Shown: one piece after another, positions 8,530-13,207 of the stretch
How the letters are laid out: the number at the start of each line of letters is the position of its first letter
Position numbering within the stretch: the first letter of the stretch is position 1
Source of the DNA: JAAFIP01 sp043778205
GTDB lineage: Bacteria; Pseudomonadota; Gammaproteobacteria; Burkholderiales; Burkholderiaceae_C
NCBI GenBank assembly: GCA_043778205.1
Contig: JAYWGO010000138.1
Coordinates: 1 to 13,207 of the forward strand
Length of the DNA stretch: 13,207 bases
Direction of reading: 5' to 3'
Position numbers and translations under genes: made by a program
The notes under the pieces: generated by a model
Seen by the model: only the letters and a program-made list of their open reading frames with translations
The model's database searches: none
What the model was told of the DNA's origin: nothing

Positions 8530-9601
8530 AATTCCTGTGGGCGACGAGCTAACCGCCGTGCCTTTGCTTGGGGCTTGCACTGCACTAGTTGAAAACAACG
8601 CCCAATGTGCGGGGGAAACTGAGGCCTTCAACCGTAACAAATTTTTGTCTGCATTAATAGGCCAGCACATGCTACGGCTGCAGCTTATCCCCGGCAAGAT
8701 GGAAGAATTTGCACGAGGCGCAGTGGCTTTTTCTTACCTAGACAAGCCCGAATACGACAGTCTTAAAAAGCAGCGCGGCACCTTGAACATGCTGCCCGCC
8801 TCGATGTGGGAAATCGGTGACACTGCCTTGAAAATGATCAACGTGACCAGCGTCAATGGGGTTGAAAACACCTTCAAAGAGAGCTTGGCAGGCCTTGGTT
8901 ACCCGGCATTCGCCCAAAACAGCATTGACCCGACCCGTTTAGCTTCCCTGGAGCTAGACGACTTGATGCTCAGCTGGTTTTGGATAGGCACGACGTTTGA
9001 CGTAAGCATGGCACGCATTAGCAAAAGCAATGCAACCCAAGTGGGCGAATACATGGTGGGTATTTTGAACAAGCGCAACTACTACACCCACAATACGCTG
9101 GCAAACCTACTGCGCTTGGTAGCCAAAGGCTATTTGCCCGAGGCCAATGTGACACAAATCGGCAGCACCGTAGTGCAAGGAACGCCTAAGTTTTTGATGA
9201 ACTACGGCTACTTTTGGGGCTACGGCCGCGCCACATTGAAAGACACCAACAACCGCTGGAACGAAAATACGAAAAAAGGCATCACCATCCCGAAAGATTT
9301 AAAAAACGAGTCAACTGCCCTGTATGGCACGCTGGCTGGCAACGGCTTCAGAATGAGTATGTATTTGCAGATGGAGCAGCTGCTCAAAACAGGCAAAGAT
9401 GCTCTAACCGATGCGCCGTTGCCGAATGCAAACAACACTCCAGGCCAGCTGCAACAGTTGCGTGACGAATGGCTGCTCAAAGACAAGGGCCTGCAATCAA
9501 TGCACGACCATTTTGCAGAGCACCATAGCAGCACATTGGTTTTAGATGATGCGCTAATTAACTCACTAATGACCGCACTAGGGCTGGCCCCCAAGTATTA
9601 A
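8498..9601 (+). CDS. C-terminal fragment of the heme lipoprotein, unknown domain
   Basis: 367-residue frame from an internal ATG to TAA at 9599-9601. It has no signal peptide, lipobox or second CxxCH. It looks like a soluble, mostly helical domain with many aromatic residues. Visible landmarks are SMWEIGDTALKM, LDDLMLSWFWIGTTFDVSM, NYGYFWGYGRA and a His cluster near the C-terminus (HDHFAEHHSS). Two cysteines (CTALV, CAGETE) occur near its start. I cannot assign a family. No ribosome-binding site is evident before ATG 8498, so independent translation is doubtful, though coupling to the upstream frame that ends 30 bases later is conceivable. Without the upstream signal it would remain cytoplasmic. 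Confidence 0.6.
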   Translation: MYVYARNYNPKIPVGDELTAVPLLGACTALVENNAQCAGETEAFNRNKFLSALIGQHMLRLQLIPGKMEEFARGAVAFSYLDKPEYDSLKKQRGTLNMLPASMWEIGDTALKMINVTSVNGVENTFKESLAGLGYPAFAQNSIDPTRLASLELDDLMLSWFWIGTTFDVSMARISKSNATQVGEYMVGILNKRNYYTHNTLANLLRLVAKGYLPEANVTQIGSTVVQGTPKFLMNYGYFWGYGRATLKDTNNRWNENTKKGITIPKDLKNESTALYGTLAGNGFRMSMYLQMEQLLKTGKDALTDAPLPNANNTPGQLQQLRDEWLLKDKGLQSMHDHFAEHHSSTLVLDDALINSLMTALGLAPKY

Positions 9602-9630
9602 GGGCCTTAGCAAGTTAGCAACTCAAGCAG

Positions 9631-9882
9631 CTATTTTTCTTCCGCTTTGTCGTCCACAGGCCGTGTCTGCTGCATTGCAGCATCTACAGCTTGTTTGACT
9701 TGCTGCTGAATTTGCTGGCTTTGCACTTTGACTGAGGCATTGGGATCTACCACTGGCGCGGCAACTTCAGCACCTGCGGCAGGCACCTTGATCTGGTTTA
9801 CACCAGTCAGCTGCTTTTTGGCCAGCACACCCACGATGGCCAAAACCACCACCAGCCCTACCAGTCCAAATGCCATGCGCAT
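9631..9882 (-). CDS. Small single-helix membrane protein of unknown function
   Basis: 83 residues. One N-terminal hydrophobic helix (about 4-21, AFGLVGLVVVLAIVGVLA) is followed by KKQ. A hydrophilic tail then has an Ala/Pro/Val stretch (about 34-46) and a Gln-rich, probably helical or coiled-coil part (SQQIQQQVKQAVDAAMQQ, about 55-72), ending in charged residues. I do not recognise a named family; it looks like the small conserved hypothetical proteins found in Comamonadaceae genomes. It lies 25 bases downstream of ppa on the same strand and is probably cotranscribed. A second Met at residue 3 is an alternative start; no strong ribosome-binding site separates the two. Its TAG stop lies in caagcagctatt (9624-9635), which matches 12 bases of the dispersed repeat. 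It is convergent with the heme lipoprotein gene, with 29 bases between stops and no clear terminator. Confidence 0.7.
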   Translation of the reverse strand: MRMAFGLVGLVVVLAIVGVLAKKQLTGVNQIKVPAAGAEVAAPVVDPNASVKVQSQQIQQQVKQAVDAAMQQTRPVDDKAEEK

Positions 9883-9907
9883 AGTGTGCTTTCAGTGCCT
9901 GCTAGCT

Positions 9908-10444
9908 TTAAGACTTGGCCGGCACATAGGCTGCCATGCCATCGCTAATTTCTTTGCGCGCGGCTTCTGGGCCTTCCCAGCCCAGTACTTTGACCCATTT
10001 GCCCTCTTCCAGGTCTTTGTAATGCTCAAAAAAGTGGGCAATGGTTTTCAGGCGCAGCGGGTTCATATCTTCTGGCTTTTGCCAGTGGGTGTAAAGCGAG
10101 CATTTTTTGTCGATAGGTACCGCCAGTACTTTACCGTCCACGCCCGCTTCGTCTTCCATCATCAAAATACCAATAGCGCGGCAGGTGACCACTACGCCAG
10201 GAATCAGCGGCACCGGGGTAATTACCAGCACGTCCACCGGGTCGCCGTCGCCACTCAGGGTTTTGGGCACGTAACCGTAGTTGGTGGGGTAGTGCATGGC
10301 AGTAGACATAAAACGGTCTACAAAGATGGCACCGCTTTCTTTGTCTACTTCGTATTTGATCGGGTCGGCATTCATCGGGATTTCGATGATGACGTTAAAT
10401 TCTTGTGGGGCGTTTTTGCCGGGCTGTACGCGGTCTAGTGACAT
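9908..10444 (-). CDS. ppa: Soluble inorganic pyrophosphatase (family I)
   Basis: Cytoplasmic Mg2+-dependent enzyme that hydrolyses PPi to two phosphates, pulling nucleic acid and aminoacyl-tRNA synthesis forward. The 178-residue protein has the family I signature DGDPVDVLV (66-74). The active-site set of the E. coli enzyme, as I recall it, is present with a one-residue offset: E21, K30, E32, R44, Y56, D66, D68, D71, D98, D103, K105, Y142 and K143. Length matches the E. coli enzyme (about 175). ATG 10444 gives MSLDRVQPGKNAP, a typical start; a weak purine-rich AGAGAAA lies upstream. It is divergent from hppA, which encodes a membrane pyrophosphatase using the same substrate. No residue loss suggests inactivity. 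Confidence 0.96.
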   Translation of the reverse strand: MSLDRVQPGKNAPQEFNVIIEIPMNADPIKYEVDKESGAIFVDRFMSTAMHYPTNYGYVPKTLSGDGDPVDVLVITPVPLIPGVVVTCRAIGILMMEDEAGVDGKVLAVPIDKKCSLYTHWQKPEDMNPLRLKTIAHFFEHYKDLEEGKWVKVLGWEGPEAARKEISDGMAAYVPAKS

Positions 10445-10679
10445 GGTGCTATTTCTCTGAAGGTTTATGGTCGTTAAAAGCTAGGATTAACCCTGATTTT
10501 ACTTTCAACAGGCGGGCTTATTTGCAAATAAGTCACGTTTTGCGGCTACAGTGACCCCGTTGGCCAATCATCTCAGGTTCTATTGCGAACTGTTTGGGGA
10601 TTGAGGAAGCAACGCAGCGGGTGCTACGGCAAACATGCGTTGGCACCCTCTTCGTCAAAAATACAATGGAGATTTCACT
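10445..10679. promoter_or_regulatory. Shared divergent promoter region of ppa and hppA
   Basis: 235 bases between the two divergent start codons; both promoters must lie here unless transcription enters from further away. On the minus strand TTGAAA (10508-10503) could be a ppa -35, but the downstream bases do not give a convincing -10 at 16-18 spacing. No clear -35/-10 pair is visible for hppA. A good ribosome-binding site, tggaga (10667-10672), lies seven bases before the hppA ATG. I see no riboswitch-like structure. Confidence 0.45.
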
Positions 10680-12884
10680 ATGACTGGCAACTCTGCGCTG
10701 ATTCTGGCGCTTGTCTGTGGGTTCATTGCCGTAGGTTACGGTTTTTGGGCACGCGGCTGGATTCTGTCCCAAGACGCAGGCAATGCGCGCATGCAAGAAA
10801 TTGCCGCTGCGATCCAAACCGGCGCATCGGCCTATTTATCACGGCAGTACAAAACCATCGCCATCGTGGGCGTGGTGTTGGCAATTTTGATCGGCATATT
10901 TCTCGACAGAATGTCGGCTATGGGCTTTGTGATTGGCGCGGTGCTGTCAGGCGCATGCGGCTTTATTGGCATGAACGTGTCGGTCAAAGCCAACGTGCGC
11001 ACGGCGCAGGCTGCTACCAAAGGCATTGCACCGGCACTGCAGGTGGCGTTTCGCGGCGGCGCTATCACCGGCATGCTGGTGGTAGGCTTGGGCCTGATCG
11101 GCGTGACAGCGTTTTACTGGTTCTTGGTGCCCGATGGTGCGCCTACCGCCAAGGCGCTTAACCCGCTGATTGGCTTTGCTTTTGGCTCATCGCTGATTTC
11201 TATTTTTGCGCGTTTGGGCGGTGGTATTTTTACCAAGGGCGCTGACGTAGGTGCCGACCTGGTAGGCAAGGTAGAAGCAGGCATTCCAGAAGATGACCCA
11301 CGCAACCCAGCCGTGATTGCCGACAACGTGGGCGACAACGTAGGCGACTGCGCCGGTATGGCCGCAGATTTGTTTGAAACCTATGCCGTTACTTTGATTG
11401 CCACCATGGTGCTGGGCACCTTGCTGGTAGCCGGTGGCGGCGCTAACACCGTGCTGTACCCACTGGTACTGGGCGCCGTGTCCATCGTGGCCTCCATCAT
11501 TGGCTGCTTTTTTGTGGTGGCTTCGCCCGGCATGAAGAACGTGATGCCCGCGCTGTACAAAGGCTTGGCTGTGGCGGGCATTTTGTCGCTGATTGCGTTT
11601 TACTTTGTGACTTCCAGCATGTTTCCTACGGCTATCACACAGTCTGATGGTCGTGTGATTACCAGCATGGGTTTGTTTGGCACCTGCGTGGTGGGCCTGG
11701 TGCTGACCGGCGCGCTGGTGTGGATTACCGAGTACTACACCGGCACGCAGTACGCGCCGGTTAAGCACATTGCGCAAGCTTCTACCACCGGCCACGGCAC
11801 CAACATCATTGCCGGCCTGGGCGTGTCAATGCGCTCTACCGCGTGGCCGGTGATTTTTGTCTGCGTGGCAATCTACACCGCGTTTAAATTGGCTGGTTTG
11901 TACGGCATTGCAATTGCCGCAACCTCGATGCTGAGCATGGCCGGTATTGTGGTGGCGCTGGACGCGTATGGCCCCATTACCGACAACGCAGGCGGCATTG
12001 CCGAGATGGCCGAAATGCCCAAGAGCGTGCGCGACGTGACCGACCCGCTGGACGCAGTAGGCAACACCACCAAAGCGGTGACCAAAGGCTATGCCATTGG
12101 CTCAGCAGGCTTGGCCGCGCTGGTTTTGTTTGCCGACTACACGCACAAGCTAGAAGGCTACGGCAAAGCCGTGAGTTTTGACCTGAGCGACCCGATGGTC
12201 ATCATTGGCCTGTTTATCGGCGGCTTGATTCCCTACCTATTTGGTGCTATGGCCATGGAGGCCGTGGGCCGCGCCGCAGGCAGCGTGGTGGTAGAAGTGC
12301 GCCGCCAGTTCCGCGAGATCAAAGGCATCATGGACGGCACCGGCAAGCCCGAGTACGACACAGCGGTAGACATGCTGACCACAGCTGCTATTAAAGAAAT
12401 GATGATTCCGTCATTGCTGCCGGTAGTGGCCCCAATTCTGGTCGGCTTGCTGCTGGGCCCCGCCGCACTGGGCGGCTTGCTGATGGGCACCATCGTCACC
12501 GGCTTGTTTGTGGCTATCTCTATGTGCACCGGCGGCGGTGCCTGGGACAACGCTAAAAAGTACATTGAAGACGGTAACCACGGCGGCAAGGGCTCTGAGA
12601 CCCACAAAGCCGCCGTCACTGGCGACACCGTTGGCGACCCGTACAAAGACACCGCAGGCCCGGCCATCAACCCGCTGATCAAAATCATCAACATCGTGGC
12701 CCTATTGATCGTGCCGCTGATGATGTCGATTCACGGCGGCGGCAAGGCCAGCGCAGAAGGAGTGGCTGCACCGGTAGCAGTAGCTTCCGCTGCTGATGCA
12801 GCCTTGGCCAAGAAAGCCAACGGCGCCCCACAAAGCCGCAGGGCAGATGTGGCGCTGCAAAAGGCAGTAGGCCCCTTGAACTAA
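10680..12884 (+). CDS. hppA: Membrane-bound proton-translocating pyrophosphatase (K+-independent)
   Basis: Integral membrane enzyme coupling PPi hydrolysis to H+ export. The 734-residue protein has about 15-16 hydrophobic segments and the family motifs: substrate loop DVGADLVGK (189-197), DNVGDNVGDCAG (215-226), DNAGGIAEM (435-443), GGAWDNAKK (619-627) and DTVGDPYKDTAGP (649-661). The subtype marker GNTTKAVTKG (461-470) carries Lys 465 and Thr 468, where K+-dependent enzymes have Ala at both, so this should be the K+-independent H+ pump. The frame opens earlier (10635), but ATG 10680 has the ribosome-binding site at 10667-10672 and gives MTGNSALILALVCGF, a normal first membrane segment. After the last helix (about 668-683) there is an Ala-rich tail of some 45 residues, longer than the ending I recall for this family. 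A strong terminator follows. The divergent soluble pyrophosphatase suggests partition of PPi between energy conservation and simple hydrolysis. Confidence 0.97.
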   Translation: MTGNSALILALVCGFIAVGYGFWARGWILSQDAGNARMQEIAAAIQTGASAYLSRQYKTIAIVGVVLAILIGIFLDRMSAMGFVIGAVLSGACGFIGMNVSVKANVRTAQAATKGIAPALQVAFRGGAITGMLVVGLGLIGVTAFYWFLVPDGAPTAKALNPLIGFAFGSSLISIFARLGGGIFTKGADVGADLVGKVEAGIPEDDPRNPAVIADNVGDNVGDCAGMAADLFETYAVTLIATMVLGTLLVAGGGANTVLYPLVLGAVSIVASIIGCFFVVASPGMKNVMPALYKGLAVAGILSLIAFYFVTSSMFPTAITQSDGRVITSMGLFGTCVVGLVLTGALVWITEYYTGTQYAPVKHIAQASTTGHGTNIIAGLGVSMRSTAWPVIFVCVAIYTAFKLAGLYGIAIAATSMLSMAGIVVALDAYGPITDNAGGIAEMAEMPKSVRDVTDPLDAVGNTTKAVTKGYAIGSAGLAALVLFADYTHKLEGYGKAVSFDLSDPMVIIGLFIGGLIPYLFGAMAMEAVGRAAGSVVVEVRRQFREIKGIMDGTGKPEYDTAVDMLTTAAIKEMMIPSLLPVVAPILVGLLLGPAALGGLLMGTIVTGLFVAISMCTGGGAWDNAKKYIEDGNHGGKGSETHKAAVTGDTVGDPYKDTAGPAINPLIKIINIVALLIVPLMMSIHGGGKASAEGVAAPVAVASAADAALAKKANGAPQSRRADVALQKAVGPLN

Positions 12885-12921
12885 GCCACGCTGCAGTCAA
12901 GCGCGGCAAGTTTTAAAACAC

Positions 12922-12953
12922 AAGCCGCGCTGGTACACCAGCGCGGCTTTTTT
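12922..12953 (+). terminator. Intrinsic terminator of hppA
   Basis: A perfect 12-bp stem, aagccgcgctgg (12922-12933) with ccagcgcggctt (12938-12949), has loop taca, and a run of six T ends at 12953. It starts 38 bases after the hppA stop codon. On the minus strand the same stem is followed by gtgtttt, so it may also stop transcription arriving from the right-edge frame. The upstream gcgcggc (12901-12907) can pair with gccgcgc (12924-12930), competing with this stem. Confidence 0.9.
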
Positions 12954-13036
12954 AGGTCACCACGGCCAAGGCTTGCTTTGAAAACCTGCCCTACCCCGCA
13001 GGCCTGATAGCTGCAAACATAGCTTATCTATCCCTC

Positions 13037-13207
13037 TTAGTGTACTATGTTTTTAATAGCTGCTTGTGCAGCATTTCCTTGGGTCAGAGGGCTATTTCGC
13101 TTGAAATTTATGGTTTTTGGGTTATCTTCGGGTCTTTGAAGATTGCTCTCCCTGCTTTTGTACGTTTGCGCCGCTTGAGTGTGGCCTTGCTGCAAAATCT
13201 TCCAAAA
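13037..13207 (-). CDS. Possible 3' end of a gene entering from the right edge
   Basis: A minus-strand frame is open from the window edge (13207) for 56 codons to TAA at 13039-13037. It begins FWKILQQGHTQAAQTYKS and ends in LTQGNAAQAAIKNIVH; the last part is encoded by the dispersed repeat. The composition is hydrophilic and Gln/Asn-rich. I do not recognise a family. No start is expected inside the window if this is a C-terminus. An open frame of this length can arise by chance, but two things support it: the repeat is read in the same frame as in ligA, and the stop faces hppA across a terminator that may work both ways. Without the neighbouring sequence it remains uncertain. Confidence 0.4.
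   Translation of the reverse strand, partial: FWKILQQGHTQAAQTYKSRESNLQRPEDNPKTINFKRNSPLTQGNAAQAAIKNIVH
13051..13096. repeat. Dispersed palindromic repeat, right-edge copy
   Basis: 13051-13083 is identical to 2294-2326. This copy shows the palindrome best: outer arms aatagc (13055-13060) and gctatt (13091-13096), and inner arms gctgc (13059-13063) and gcagc (13068-13072) around ttgt. It overlaps the end of the minus-strand reading frame that stops at 13037. A further weak inverted repeat built on gatagct / agcttatc lies nearby at 13006-13029. Confidence 0.8.

Larger units (their letters stand above)
7279..9601 (+). pseudogene. Frameshifted lipoprotein with c-type heme domain and unknown C-terminal region
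   Basis: Two overlapping frames (7279-8529 and 8498-9601) read as one interrupted gene. In the first, residues 1-28 form a lipoprotein signal with lipobox LLAGC (Cys 28), then a Gly run. A low-complexity Thr/Ala/Pro/Val linker follows (about 40-180), then one heme-binding site CAGCH (205-209). The second frame begins YVYARNYNP, which reads as a continuation rather than an N-terminus, and it has no signal peptide. The break falls on ctatctat (8492-8499). Deleting one ctat gives NFWTMYVYARNYNP and a continuous protein of 772 residues. The intact product would be a membrane-anchored, periplasm-facing monoheme cytochrome c-like protein, perhaps an electron carrier or the heme domain of an unknown enzyme. 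A sequencing error is possible, but a tandem 4-bp duplication is a typical slippage mutation. I do not recognise the C-terminal family. Confidence 0.7.

Noticed and set aside
10635..10679. Earlier ATG for hppA
   Set aside because: The 15 extra residues are polar and basic, and the downstream ATG has a well-placed ribosome-binding site.

Overview
The window looks like chromosomal core DNA of a betaproteobacterium, most likely family Comamonadaceae (order Burkholderiales). The evidence is the gene order smc - zipA-like - ligA on one strand, the style of the proteins, moderately high G+C judged by eye, and short palindromic repeats built on 'tagctgcttg', which I recall as common in that family. 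No database search was possible, so the taxonomic call is inference.

Left part (minus strand, 210-7049): a compact cluster read right to left. smc (chromosome condensation ATPase, GTG start) overlaps the start of a zipA-like cell-division gene by 4 nt (ATGA). After 61 bp filled mostly by a triplicated 14-mer comes ligA (NAD+-dependent DNA ligase). The three genes serve chromosome segregation, division and replication/repair, and are probably one transcription unit. The first 209 bases hold no gene I can support.

Middle (7279-9601, plus strand): a lipoprotein with a long Thr/Ala/Pro-rich linker and one c-type heme site (CAGCH), joined to a large C-terminal region I do not recognise. It is split into two overlapping frames. 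The break coincides with a tandem CTAT CTAT duplication; removing one copy joins the frames exactly, giving a predicted 772-residue protein. I therefore read it as one gene with a recent frameshift.

Right part: a small one-helix membrane protein and soluble inorganic pyrophosphatase (ppa) on the minus strand, then divergently hppA, a membrane proton-pumping pyrophosphatase of the K+-independent type, ending at a strong intrinsic terminator. Two enzymes with the same substrate but opposite energetic outcomes thus share one intergenic region. At the right edge a minus-strand reading frame enters from outside the window and ends at 13037; it may be the 3' end of another gene.

The most interesting structure is a dispersed palindromic repeat. 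Two copies share 33 identical bases 10.7 kb apart (2294-2326 and 13051-13083), and a third inside ligA matches 25 of 28 bases. All lie in reading frames; the first two are read in the same frame and give the same peptide QGNAAQAAIK, once near the N-terminus of LigA and once at the C-terminus of the right-edge frame. This resembles the in-frame protein-coding palindromic elements described in Rickettsia. I see no defence system, CRISPR array, tRNA, rRNA or complete insertion sequence.
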